The notes under the pieces are model-generated. The model worked only from the letters and a program-made list of their open reading frames with translations, was not told the DNA's origin and did not search any database. From Pseudomonadota bacterium (GTDB lineage Bacteria; Pseudomonadota; Gammaproteobacteria; UBA1113): 64,000 bases of DNA. The DNA lies in the NCBI GenBank assembly GCA_021781965.1, contig JAJXVU010000007.1:16977-80976 (forward strand). The letters run 5' to 3'. Of this stretch, positions 56,795-64,000 are shown one piece after another; the stretch's first letter is position 1; each line of letters begins with the position of its first letter. The translations under genes and the position numbers were made by a program.

Positions 56795-57109
56795 ATGATT
56801 TTTGTTCATGTAAAACATTATCTAAACAGAGAGGGCAGAGCCTATTTTGACAATACCTGGTATCCGTATGTTAAAGAACGGATCTCACAACAAAAAGGAT
56901 TTATTAATATTGAAAATTCCAGAGATTTATCTTGTGAGGATTGCGTCAATATTATAGTTACATTTGAAAATCATGAAATGCTAATGGCTTGGGCGGAACA
57001 TGCAGATCACCAAAAAGTAGTTCATGATCTAGATATTTATCGTACAAAAGGCCAGCGCTGGCATGTGAGTTTAGATGGTTCTGTTCCTGAGTTAGAGCTA
57101 TGGGATTAG
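56795..57109 (+). CDS. ABM-type dimeric alpha/beta-barrel protein
   Basis: A 104-residue protein with the antibiotic-biosynthesis-monooxygenase fold pattern: FVHVKHYLNREG, YVKERISQQKGFINIENSRD, and the final VTFENHEMLMAWAEHADHQKVV. Such proteins act as small oxygenases, heme-degrading enzymes or binding proteins. No heme ligand pattern is obvious. It ends the four-gene cluster that starts with the methyltransferase. Confidence 0.78.
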   Translation: MIFVHVKHYLNREGRAYFDNTWYPYVKERISQQKGFINIENSRDLSCEDCVNIIVTFENHEMLMAWAEHADHQKVVHDLDIYRTKGQRWHVSLDGSVPELELWD

Positions 57110-57117
57110 GCTATTTA

Positions 57118-57126
57118 TGTTATAAT
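57118..57126 (+). promoter_or_regulatory. Extended -10 promoter of hydroxybutyrate dehydrogenase gene
   Basis: TGTTATAAT fits TG-N-TATAAT exactly, 38 bp before the ATG at 57164. The -35 is poor. Confidence 0.45.
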
Positions 57127-57163
57127 AATACGATAAAATTGACACATAACTTACGAGGACAAC

Positions 57164-57952
57164 ATGACACATTTAAAGGATAAAGCAGCGCTTATTACGG
57201 GTTCTACCAGCGGTATTGGGCTTGCTATTGCACATGCCTTGGCTAAGGCCGGCGCGAATATCATGCTCAATGGCTTTGGCGATGCAAAGGAAATTGAGGC
57301 ACTCAGAAGCTCTTTGGAAAAGACTTATCACGTTTCTGTAGGTTATTCTGCGGCCGATGTTGCCAATAAAGAAGCATTAGAAACGATGGTTGAGAACACA
57401 GTTAAAGAACTAGGCGGAGTGGATATACTCGTAAACAATGCGGGCATTCAATATGTAGCCCCGGTCATTGAATTTCCAGATGAAAAATGGGAAGCCATCC
57501 TGGCCATCAACTTAACTTCTGCGTTTAGGCTGTCCAAATTGGCTTTGCCCTATATGATAAAAGCAGATTGGGGACGTATCGTCAATATCGCTTCAGCGCA
57601 CGGTATAGTAGCATCTCCATTTAAATCCGCTTATGTGGCAGCAAAACATGGCTTGGTTGGCTTAACCAAAACCGTTGCGCTCGAGCAAGCCGAAAGCAAT
57701 ATAACCTGTAATGTGGTTTGTCCGGGCTATGTAAAAACCCCATTGGTGGAAAAACAAATAGCAGAGCAGGCCAAAGCGCATAAAATATCGGAAGATGCAG
57801 TGGTTAGGGATGTTTTACTACAAAGTCAGCCTAATAAAAAGTTTATAAAACCTGAAAATCTGGCAGATTTAGTGCTATTCTTATGTTCTGATTCTGCAGA
57901 AGGCATGACAGGCGAAGTAATCTCTATGGATGGCGGTTGGACTGCACATTAA
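57164..57952 (+). CDS. bdhA: 3-hydroxybutyrate dehydrogenase (SDR family)
   Basis: A 262-residue short-chain dehydrogenase that interconverts 3-hydroxybutyrate and acetoacetate with NAD. It has ALITGSTSGIGLAIA for cofactor, LVNNAGIQYVAP, and the catalytic Ser144, Tyr157 and Lys161 (SAYVAAK). The segments GIQYVAPVIEFPDEKW and ASAHGIVASPFKSAYVAAKHG are typical of bacterial 3-hydroxybutyrate dehydrogenase, giving good confidence on substrate. It fits breakdown of polyhydroxybutyrate or ketone bodies. Confidence 0.9.
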   Translation: MTHLKDKAALITGSTSGIGLAIAHALAKAGANIMLNGFGDAKEIEALRSSLEKTYHVSVGYSAADVANKEALETMVENTVKELGGVDILVNNAGIQYVAPVIEFPDEKWEAILAINLTSAFRLSKLALPYMIKADWGRIVNIASAHGIVASPFKSAYVAAKHGLVGLTKTVALEQAESNITCNVVCPGYVKTPLVEKQIAEQAKAHKISEDAVVRDVLLQSQPNKKFIKPENLADLVLFLCSDSAEGMTGEVISMDGGWTAH

Positions 57953-58014
57953 TTTGCAAAAGCTTCGTGTTTAGCTTATTATTTTCTTAGTCACTTAATC
58001 TGAGGAGTTTTGCA

Positions 58015-58695
58015 ATGTTAAGCCGGAAAAATTTAGCACTATTTAGCTGTATCTTATTAAGTCTGTGTAGTACTACTTTATACGCTACTGAACCGCAAAA
58101 CTTGCAAATGACCAAAGATATCCTGATCGATTATCACGATTCAGGAGCGTATGAACAAGACCTCAAAGCGGTCACTTATCAAGCCCAAAATTATCTTTCT
58201 GAGGTCATTGCCCAGCAGCAAAAACAAAATTCTAAAGAAAAGTTAGCCGTTGTTTTTGATATTGATGAAACAGCTCTTTCCAATTATGATTATATGCAAA
58301 AACTCAATTTTGGCGGTACATTCACTGAAATTGTAAATTTAATTGAGCAAGGAAAATCGCCGGCGATCCCTGCCACGCTAGCGCTTTATCAACAAGCCGA
58401 GAAAGCGCAGCTACATGTTTTTTTCATCACAGGGCGCACAGATACCGCTGAGATTCGCAAAAATACTGCAGATAATTTACATGCGGCCGGTTTTAGTAAA
58501 TACGATGGCCTGGTTTTAAAACCAGTCAATTATAAAGAATCTACCGTCAGCACTTATAAAACAGCCGCACGTAAGAAAATAACCGATCAAGGCTACCATA
58601 TAGTCCTTAATATCGGCGATCAACTGAGCGATTTACGCGGTGGCTATGCAGATAGAACTTACAAATTGCCCGATCCTTATTACTATATTCCTTAA
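58015..58695 (+). CDS. Secreted HAD-type acid phosphatase (class B-like)
   Basis: A 226-residue protein with a signal peptide (about residues 1-24, LYA|TE). HAD motif I is VVFDIDETALSNYD, motif II FFITGRTDTAE, motif III near KPVNYKESTVSTYKTAARKKI, and motif IV NIGDQLSDLRGG. This is the plant vegetative storage/e(P4)/class B acid phosphatase group. It probably removes phosphate from nucleotides in the periplasm. No lipobox is seen, so it is likely soluble. Confidence 0.87.
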   Translation: MLSRKNLALFSCILLSLCSTTLYATEPQNLQMTKDILIDYHDSGAYEQDLKAVTYQAQNYLSEVIAQQQKQNSKEKLAVVFDIDETALSNYDYMQKLNFGGTFTEIVNLIEQGKSPAIPATLALYQQAEKAQLHVFFITGRTDTAEIRKNTADNLHAAGFSKYDGLVLKPVNYKESTVSTYKTAARKKITDQGYHIVLNIGDQLSDLRGGYADRTYKLPDPYYYIP

Positions 58696-58700
58696 TGCTG

Positions 58701-58837
58701 GATATATACTCTTCGCATTTGATTTTTAGGGTGTGTTGCCTTCGCCCATCTCTCACTCGTATATGACAGAGTACGTCACTCCTGCTGCTCGAGAGCGAGT
58801 CATCTACCCTAAAAACCAACTGCTTTGAGTATATTCT
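58701..58837. mobile_element. MITE-like element with 32-bp imperfect terminal inverted repeats
   Basis: The 137-bp stretch begins and ends with arms of about 32 bp (58701-58732 and 58806-58837) matching at about 25 positions, with an unbroken 10-bp TTTTTAGGGT/ACCCTAAAAA block at the inner ends. It carries no gene, is more GC-rich than its surroundings, and lies in a gap between genes. This is how non-autonomous miniature elements or large palindromic repeats look. No clear target-site duplication is visible. Confidence 0.5.
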
Positions 58838-58841
58838 AGTG

Positions 58842-58871
58842 TTGCCAGTACTGTTTTTATCGTGTTATAAT
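58842..58871 (+). promoter_or_regulatory. Promoter of SidF/SopB-like gene
   Basis: TTGCCA at 58842-58847, an 18-bp spacer, and TATAAT at 58866-58871 with an extended TG. It starts 5 bp after the inverted-repeat element and 57 bp before the ATG. Confidence 0.55.
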
Positions 58872-58927
58872 GACCGTTAAGATAGAGATAATACGGACCA
58901 AGGAGTGGTATAAAGCTAGGGGGTTCT

Positions 58928-61585
58928 ATGACACAAGTAGATAATCGATATGATATACCGCTTGAATTCGAGTTAGAAAACTGGTCAAATAAAGGTCAGA
59001 AAGACCCTTTTGCAGACCAAGATAAGTCTTTTGAAGATATTGCCTTCCCGCCTATAGATATTCAATCTAACATAATAAGTGGCGAAGTCATTGATTCCAC
59101 TGATGAAATAGCCACAAAAGAAGCTGCGAAAGATTTTTTAAACGGCCACGCTTCTGCTACAACAACCCCCAAATTACCTGTTCAGTATGATAATCCCGAC
59201 GATAATCCCGTTGCCGCCCAGCTCTTTCAATTGTACTTCCAAGGCATCATCGATAGCGATGCAAAACAGGGGATTAAGAGCCAACTGTATCAATCTCCCA
59301 GCAATGGTAAAGTGATTTTTTGTAGAGATACCCGTGGTTATAATGAAAATGAAGCCATCGACCCTTGTTATGCTTACGCACGCTATGGCATAGGCTTATA
59401 TACTTCACAGCATATTATCTATCAAGCTTATGGCATTCAAGATACTGCTTTTATTGCTGAGAATGCTAAGAAATTTTACGAACAATTTATTGCTGATATC
59501 AAAGCTTATCAAAGCGGTTTGTCTCACTATCTAAGCGAAGAAAAAAAAGCAGAGCTGGTACGAACCTATGCGCTACGTTATTTATCCGATACCGCACACA
59601 AAATAGCAACAGAGTTAACCGAGCAGCTAGGGCAGAAAAATAAAGAATTTGAACATGTAAAGGCATCGCTCGAGTCTTTGGATATGACTGTCATTTCTGC
59701 CAGCATGGCCTGGAAGCCTATTCCGTACGTGACTGTAGAACAGGTTTCATATAAAGATGTTAAGAAAGAATATCTCACAATAGTTCATCCTAAACCTGGG
59801 AAGATGACAGATGAGATCAAAGAGCTTTATGAAAACTTTGACTTAGCAGGCAAGACAGCAGAAAAGAGCTCTTTCTCTGGTACAGAGAAAAAAATGGAAC
59901 AAAAGCCTGTATCTGATGGAAATGGAAGAGGTTCGCATAATTTTTTTGACGCATTAAAATCTTGCAAACAGCGCATAGCGAATTATTTTACGCCAGCTAT
60001 AGTAGCTGGAGAAGTAACTTTATGTAGCCAAGATCGTGGCAATTTCGCTGGCGTAAAAAACGTTAGGACAATCGTCACAGAAGAGATAGTTCGTGATGAG
60101 AACAAACCATTACAATTAAAATCTATAGGTAGTATTACAGGAAATTCAACTGCACTAGCTGCATTTAGAAATGTTTCAGAAACGGCATTAAAAGATTATA
60201 CTAGAAGATCTTTATTGCAATTACATGAAACGATGTCAGAAGGTGTAGAAAGGGGAGTGCGTTTATGTGGAGTATCACTCTGTGGTATAGACATTAAAAC
60301 CACCTTTGATAATCGCTTCAATGACAAAGAGGCACAAATTGATGCGTTAGATGCTAAAATTGCACGCATAACGGCTGCTGCTGCTGATGAAACAGAAGGC
60401 AAAGTATATTTTAATAACTTGGCTATTAACTATGAACGTTTAGCTGTGTTGATAAAAGGAGACGACATAGCTTCTCAATTAGCGCAAAAGGCTATAACAG
60501 CTCTAACCGGTTATAAAAACTTACCAGAAATGTTGGATTACGTCTATCATGTAGTAGGCATAATAGAAAACATTGCTTATATGCAAGAGTTTATAGATCA
60601 AATAGATCAACATGGATTATCAGAAGATGATAGAAAGCGTTTTAAAAAACATATAGAATTAATGCAAAAGGTTTTAGCGGAAGGCACGAGTGGAAATCCG
60701 GTCAATAGCCGTGATACCTTTCTAGATACCGCAGCTGTTTTTTCTATGCTTTGCGCTGTGCACAATGAGATGGTAATGAAGTATGATTCTGAGAAGAAAG
60801 TTGACTTTATTAAGCCATTTTTCAATTGTGCCAGCGGTGAGAATCGTACAGGCGCCGCTATTTTTCGTTATATGGTGTTGTCACGTACTGCTGAGGTTAT
60901 TGGTGTTGAGAATATCCCAAAACTGTTAGATGAAGAATACTATCCTCTACGCCGCGCCATTGGCAATAATATAGCAAGAACGGGTATTATCCAATACGAT
61001 AATGAAAGTTGTGGCAGTACCCAGGGCACGGGCGGTGTACGAGAAAAAAATGCAGATAGTTTTTCTCCAAAGGATATTTCACTGGAAGTCCTCAAGAAGT
61101 ATATTTTAACCAAATATTCTAGCTTGAAAAGCTTATTGTGCAAACCATCTAGTAAAAAAGGGGAATATGTATATACTCCTAAGACAGATCCCATCGTTAT
61201 AGGGCACCAACGCCAAAACCAACCCGCGGTGGTAGATAACCATCCCAATCAAGCGATCGCTGAAGAGAAAGCACCGCCTGTTCAGCAAAATACGAAAAAT
61301 ACAAGCAAAAGCGACTTGAAGAAAGGCAGTATTTTAGGCCTCGTATGTTTATTGGCTTTGACTTTAGCCGCTGCATTTGTAGAACATGGTCTGTATATTT
61401 TAGGTGCCTTAGCTGGCGCCGGAGCTGTTACCTTAGGGTGGAAGCATTCACGTGAAGACGAAAAAGCAGCGAACAAAAAATTAGAGCGTCATCCATTTCG
61501 ATTTTTTAACCCGTTTCAGAAAAAAGAAAAAATACCTGAAGACGGGGTAGAATTGCTGGATGTGGCCAGCAAGCATAATCCTTAA
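58928..61585 (+). CDS. Candidate phosphoinositide phosphatase effector (SidF/SopB-like CX5R)
   Basis: An 885-residue protein. The phosphatase loop CASGENRTG (Cys634 to Arg640) fits CX5R followed by Thr-Gly, as in the CKSGKDRTG of SopB/IpgD and the SidF-type effectors. It sits in a helical context (FIKPFFNCASGENRTGAAIFRYM in parts) as in those. The N-terminal 600 residues have no known domain. At about 798-838 two closely spaced hydrophobic helices form a hairpin near the C-terminus, followed by a basic tail, a plan known from SidF, which anchors to the vacuole. Size is also near SidF's (912). No signal peptide. Cleavage of a host phosphoinositide is inferred. Whole-length homology is not shown. 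Confidence 0.75.
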   Translation: MTQVDNRYDIPLEFELENWSNKGQKDPFADQDKSFEDIAFPPIDIQSNIISGEVIDSTDEIATKEAAKDFLNGHASATTTPKLPVQYDNPDDNPVAAQLFQLYFQGIIDSDAKQGIKSQLYQSPSNGKVIFCRDTRGYNENEAIDPCYAYARYGIGLYTSQHIIYQAYGIQDTAFIAENAKKFYEQFIADIKAYQSGLSHYLSEEKKAELVRTYALRYLSDTAHKIATELTEQLGQKNKEFEHVKASLESLDMTVISASMAWKPIPYVTVEQVSYKDVKKEYLTIVHPKPGKMTDEIKELYENFDLAGKTAEKSSFSGTEKKMEQKPVSDGNGRGSHNFFDALKSCKQRIANYFTPAIVAGEVTLCSQDRGNFAGVKNVRTIVTEEIVRDENKPLQLKSIGSITGNSTALAAFRNVSETALKDYTRRSLLQLHETMSEGVERGVRLCGVSLCGIDIKTTFDNRFNDKEAQIDALDAKIARITAAAADETEGKVYFNNLAINYERLAVLIKGDDIASQLAQKAITALTGYKNLPEMLDYVYHVVGIIENIAYMQEFIDQIDQHGLSEDDRKRFKKHIELMQKVLAEGTSGNPVNSRDTFLDTAAVFSMLCAVHNEMVMKYDSEKKVDFIKPFFNCASGENRTGAAIFRYMVLSRTAEVIGVENIPKLLDEEYYPLRRAIGNNIARTGIIQYDNESCGSTQGTGGVREKNADSFSPKDISLEVLKKYILTKYSSLKSLLCKPSSKKGEYVYTPKTDPIVIGHQRQNQPAVVDNHPNQAIAEEKAPPVQQNTKNTSKSDLKKGSILGLVCLLALTLAAAFVEHGLYILGALAGAGAVTLGWKHSREDEKAANKKLERHPFRFFNPFQKKEKIPEDGVELLDVASKHNP

Positions 61586-61618
61586 AAAGGCCAGGCGCCC
61601 AGCTGATTGGACATTATG

Positions 61619-62251
61619 CTACAACGTCACCACAAAACCCGCCGAAACAGTATCTACACACCAACTGAGTTCTACACCTACATGTTTCCAAGTGATATCA
61701 TCGATGACTTGTGGGAAGGGTAGGACTGGTGTCTTACCTGCTATAGGCGCTAGTTGTTCATCATAACCCGAAACCAAACCTAGGCGATAGCCTACGCTAT
61801 TTTTGACATTATCGGATAACTGCTCCGTATCCCACATGCGTTCAATACCAGCGGCATAGCCCCGATCGTAAAAAGAGTTTATAAAAGTTCCAGCAAAATA
61901 GCCTTTATAGGTTCCTGCTATTAATTGATTATTCCAATTATCATCTCGGCTGCCAGGTTCTAAGTGAAAAGTAAACATGCCTGGATAAATAGCCGTAGGA
62001 GCAGGTGTACCCCAAAGTTTAGACCAGAAGCTACGCGGTTGTACTGTGGCGGAATCCTCATCGGTAGTTCGAATAGAGGAAAAGTCGATACCGGGATATT
62101 CTTCGGGGGTAAAGCAGCTGGTGTTGCCGTCTACTTTATTTGAGCAACCATTATCTGCCCAGGTTGTTGATAAAACACCCAGCCCCATGATAACCATAGC
62201 CAGTTTAGAAAAAATACATTTTTTGCTTTTAACAGATGTTACTTCTTGCAT
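61619..62251 (-). CDS. Secreted beta-barrel-like protein
   Basis: I prefer the ATG at 62251 to the GTG at 62263. The 210-residue protein has a signal peptide (to about residue 32). After a Ser/Thr/Pro linker, residues 80-210 alternate polar and aromatic residues in short strands (NNQLIAGTYKGYFAGTFINSFYDRGY, YRLGLVSGYDEQLAP) and end in a hydrophobic VTL. This suits an outer-membrane barrel or related fold of about 8 strands. Function is unknown. It converges with the phosphatase gene. Confidence 0.7.
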   Translation of the reverse strand: MQEVTSVKSKKCIFSKLAMVIMGLGVLSTTWADNGCSNKVDGNTSCFTPEEYPGIDFSSIRTTDEDSATVQPRSFWSKLWGTPAPTAIYPGMFTFHLEPGSRDDNWNNQLIAGTYKGYFAGTFINSFYDRGYAAGIERMWDTEQLSDNVKNSVGYRLGLVSGYDEQLAPIAGKTPVLPFPQVIDDITWKHVGVELSWCVDTVSAGFVVTL

Positions 62252-62263
62252 AACTTCGCCCAC

Positions 62264-62580
62264 ATTATAATAAAGCGTTACCCTAACATAGAATGACCAA
62301 AAAAGGTAGTTATTAGCATAAAATTTTGTATTATTTTTTTGCGCATAATTTTATCACTTATAATAACCAGCTCTTGATCTTTATTTAACGGATGCACAAT
62401 GTTAACATTTATCATAACTACTCGTACCATGTAATAAGAAAAGCCTATACTGGATAGATTAGCGTATATTTTCGCTTGCCGCTCCCTTACGGTCACGGCT
62501 CGGTTTATCCCTTTATAACCGGGACTAGGTCATTAGGGTGAGTAGTTACCCTTTATCTATCACTTTTTGGAATATTCAAC
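62264..62580. other. Intergenic region with GC-rich repeat-like part
   Basis: A 317-bp gap. It is AT-rich at first, with a weak minus-strand frame at 62278-62496 that I reject. From 62473 on it turns GC-rich with several small inverted repeats, just before ychJ. Confidence 0.45.
62477..62500. repeat. GC-rich imperfect hairpin, possible interspersed repeat
   Basis: On the minus strand a GCCG...CGGC stem encloses ACCGTAAGGGAG. It is sharply more GC-rich than its surroundings, which suggests an interspersed repeat. No second copy is in this window. Confidence 0.3.
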
Positions 62581-62988
62581 ATGAGTACTTGTATTTGTGG
62601 TTCTGCAAAAAACAGTGCTCAGTGTTGCGCACAATATATCCATGGCGAGCGAGTAGCGCCAGACGCAGAAAGCTTAATGCGCTCGCGTTATATGGCGTAT
62701 ACTCAAGTTAACATGGAGTATATTTTAAATACCATGCGCGGTCAGGCTCTGGCCAATTTTGACCCCCAAAAGGCAGCTGAATGGGCTAAACAGATTAAAT
62801 GGTTACGATTAGAAGTCTTAAACGCTACACCAATTACCGCTACAGATCACACAGCCTATGTTGAATTTATCGCCCATTATCTTTTTCAAGGCCGTAGAGA
62901 AAAGCTGCATGAAGTCAGTGAATTTCACCGTATAGACGGGCGCTGGTATTATATCGATGGACGTAGCTATCATATTCGTCCTGATTAG
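62581..62988 (+). CDS. ychJ: YchJ-family SEC-C protein (UPF0225)
   Basis: A 135-residue protein that opens with a SEC-C zinc motif (CICGSAKNSAQCC, i.e. CxCGSxxxxxxCC) and then an NTF2-like domain (MRSRYMAYTQVNMEYILNT, HEVSEFHRIDGRWYYIDG). It is a full match to the UPF0225 family in layout, but shorter by one C-terminal SEC-C motif than some members. The biochemical role is unknown. Cytoplasmic. Confidence 0.9.
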   Translation: MSTCICGSAKNSAQCCAQYIHGERVAPDAESLMRSRYMAYTQVNMEYILNTMRGQALANFDPQKAAEWAKQIKWLRLEVLNATPITATDHTAYVEFIAHYLFQGRREKLHEVSEFHRIDGRWYYIDGRSYHIRPD

Positions 62989-63434
62989 TTTTTTCTAAAC
63001 AACAAACCAAGAACTAATCCTGCAGTGGCAGCTATAGCAATGGATTGATATGGTTTGTGCTTGATAAACTCAGCAACTGATTTGCCGTATTCGCCAACAT
63101 CTTCTTTAATGTCCTTAGCCATTTCTACGGTTTTTTTGCAGACGTTTTTGCCTATATCACTGAGTTCGTCAGCCGCTTGGCCTACATTTTTCATCATGCT
63201 GGAGTCTCCATCTTTATCGTCACTTTTAAAAGTATCTTCAAAGCCTTTTATAAATTCCTGCGCCTCTGTAGCCGCTTGTTCTTTAGCATAGCCCAATCGT
63301 TTTTGCAAAATATCTGCTAATTGTTCAACATCTCCGTTAAGAGAAGCTCTGTCATTATCGGTAAGGTCGGCCCATTCTTCTTTTACTTTGTCTTTAAATT
63401 TGTTCAAGTTATCTTTTAATATATTTGTTGACAT
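62985..63434 (-). CDS. CsbD-like / ElaB-like (DUF883) stress protein
   Basis: I place the start at the ATG at 63434, with GAGGAGAA just upstream. The 149-residue product joins two parts: residues 1-60 resemble CsbD (KDKVKEEWADLTDNDRASLNGDVEQLADILQKRLGYAKEQA), and residues 65-149 resemble ElaB/YqjD with a C-terminal membrane helix (KPYQSIAIAATAGLVLGLLFRKN). CsbD proteins are stress-induced; ElaB-type proteins are tail-anchored and bind ribosomes in stationary phase. The fusion suggests a membrane-tethered stress factor. Its stop overlaps ychJ's stop by 4 bp. Confidence 0.75.
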   Translation of the reverse strand: MSTNILKDNLNKFKDKVKEEWADLTDNDRASLNGDVEQLADILQKRLGYAKEQAATEAQEFIKGFEDTFKSDDKDGDSSMMKNVGQAADELSDIGKNVCKKTVEMAKDIKEDVGEYGKSVAEFIKHKPYQSIAIAATAGLVLGLLFRKN

Positions 63435-63567
63435 AATATTCTCCTCATTTAAATAAGTAACTTGCCCTGTCATTCCTCTTCATTCAGATGGTGATCATCG
63501 GAATGTCAGAGCAAGTAAATCTCAAAAATAATTCGTACTATTGGTACTAAAATTACTTTTCCTCTTT

Positions 63568-64000
63568 TTAGCTACGGTCATCATCGTGAGAAGAGCCACG
63601 TCCTCGATAGCCCCTTTCTCTTTGAGAAGATTGATAATCATCATCTTGGCCATAACCGCCTCGATGCCCAGAAGATTGGTAATTATCTTCATCTCGGCCA
63701 TAACCACCTTGACGTCCAGAAGATTGATAATTATCTTGATCTTGTTTGTAGCCACCTTGGCGTCCAGAAGATTGATAATCATTATCTCTGTTAGAGCCAC
63801 CTTGGTGTCCAGAAGATTGATAATTATCTTGATCTTGTCTGTAGCCACCTTGGCGTCCAGAAGATTGATAATCATTATCTCTGTTAGAGCCACCTTGGCG
63901 TCCAGAAGATTGATAATCATTATCTCTGTTAGAGCCACCTTGGCGTCCAGAAGATTGATAATTATCTTGATCTTGTCTGTAGCCACCTTGACGTCCAGAA
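63568..64000 (-). CDS. Tandem-repeat Gly/Gln/Arg/Tyr-rich protein, 5' end outside window
   Basis: The real frame ends with TAA at 63570-63568 and is open to the right edge (143 codons visible, no start). It is eight repeats of 15 or 16 residues of the form SSGRQGGSNRDNDYQ or SSGRQGGYRQDQDNYQ, drifting to SSGHRGGYGQDDDYQ at the last unit, then an RGYRGRGSSHDDDRS end. This is a disordered low-complexity chain with evenly spaced Tyr and RGG-like steps. Repeats are 45 or 48 bp, always in codon phase, and near-identical in DNA, so copy number can vary. Its role is unknown; RNA binding or condensate formation is possible. Confidence 0.65.
   Translation of the reverse strand, partial: SGRQGGYRQDQDNYQSSGRQGGSNRDNDYQSSGRQGGSNRDNDYQSSGRQGGYRQDQDNYQSSGHQGGSNRDNDYQSSGRQGGYKQDQDNYQSSGRQGGYGRDEDNYQSSGHRGGYGQDDDYQSSQRERGYRGRGSSHDDDRS
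63568..64000. repeat. In-phase 45/48-bp tandem repeat
   Basis: Eight units, several nearly identical at the DNA level (TCTTCTGGACGCCAAGGTGG core on the minus strand), alternating 45 and 48 bp. All lengths are multiples of three. It continues beyond the window. Confidence 0.85.

Noticed and set aside
62278..62496. 72-codon minus-strand frame
   Set aside because: Runs through AT-rich and repeat-like intergenic DNA, with no ribosome binding site or recognisable protein pattern.
63522..63986. Minus-strand frame with LLDAKVALTEIMI-type repeats
   Set aside because: It is another frame of the 45/48-bp tandem repeat. The frame ending at 63568 gives a coherent hydrophilic repeat with RGG-like steps and is open to the window edge, so this one is a shadow.
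63568..64000. CRISPR-like array
   Set aside because: Repeat units are adjacent without unique spacers, have lengths of 45 or 48 bp in codon phase, and encode a regular peptide.
1..64000. tRNA, rRNA or riboswitch genes
   Set aside because: I looked for T-loop consensus, rRNA-like GC blocks and known leader structures in the gaps and saw none; a covariance-model search would be needed to exclude them fully.

Overview
The window is AT-rich bacterial chromosome with short intergenic gaps and strong Shine-Dalgarno sites. It mixes Gram-negative gammaproteobacterial housekeeping genes (trpS, gltX, FadE-type acyl-CoA dehydrogenases, maf/yhdE, ychJ, an RND pump) with many proteins built from eukaryote-like modules: ankyrin repeats, Sel1 repeats, a J-domain/ankyrin chimera, RAP domains, a CX5R phosphoinositide-phosphatase motif and chagasin. 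That mix is typical of an intracellular bacterium of the Legionellales/Coxiellales/Berkiella type. The lineage is inferred from gene content, since no rRNA gene is present. I saw no rRNA, tRNA, CRISPR array, intact insertion sequence or prophage.

Layout. 1-14.6 kb is an effector-like region: a 5'-truncated ankyrin protein, a coiled-coil protein, an NTF2-like protein, ankyrin debris, an 1898-residue protein with a 340-residue internal duplication and a G9 tract, a Sel1/OPR-like/RAP protein and a lipoprotein. 14.7-18.7 kb holds an unknown gene pair joined by a possible -1 frameshift site, a sulfurtransferase, an ankyrin protein, a chagasin-type inhibitor and a small lipoprotein. 18.8-25.9 kb is metabolic: two tandem fadE genes, an MBL-fold hydrolase, a KDPG aldolase-like gene and a Cys-tailed holin-like membrane protein. 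25.9-30.5 kb has trpS and gltX, divergent, flanked by a J-domain/ankyrin protein and an ankyrin protein. 30.5-35.9 kb is accessory: a KfrA-like coiled-coil regulator with a 20-bp palindrome upstream, two unknown proteins, and an alpha/beta hydrolase flanked by two decayed tails of one transporter family. 36-44.1 kb has an amino-acid permease, maf, a second Sel1/OPR-like/RAP protein, a metal P-type ATPase and its ArsR regulator. 44.4-49.1 kb is a complete arginine deiminase operon (arcA-arcB-arcD-arcC). 49.1-57.1 kb has an RND pump with its adaptor, a 3-methyladenine glycosylase and a four-gene small-molecule modification cluster. 57.1-64 kb has 3-hydroxybutyrate dehydrogenase, a secreted acid phosphatase, an inverted-repeat element, a SidF/SopB-like phosphatase, a beta-barrel-like protein, ychJ, a CsbD-ElaB-type stress protein and a truncated Gln/Gly/Arg repeat protein.

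Working together. The arc operon, permease, FadE pair and hydroxybutyrate dehydrogenase suggest a life on host amino acids and lipids. The ankyrin, J-domain, RAP and CX5R proteins are candidate secreted effectors; no secretion machinery is in the window. The most unusual content is the pair of paralogous RAP-domain proteins, whose helical-repeat-plus-RAP plan is otherwise best known from organellar RNA-binding proteins.
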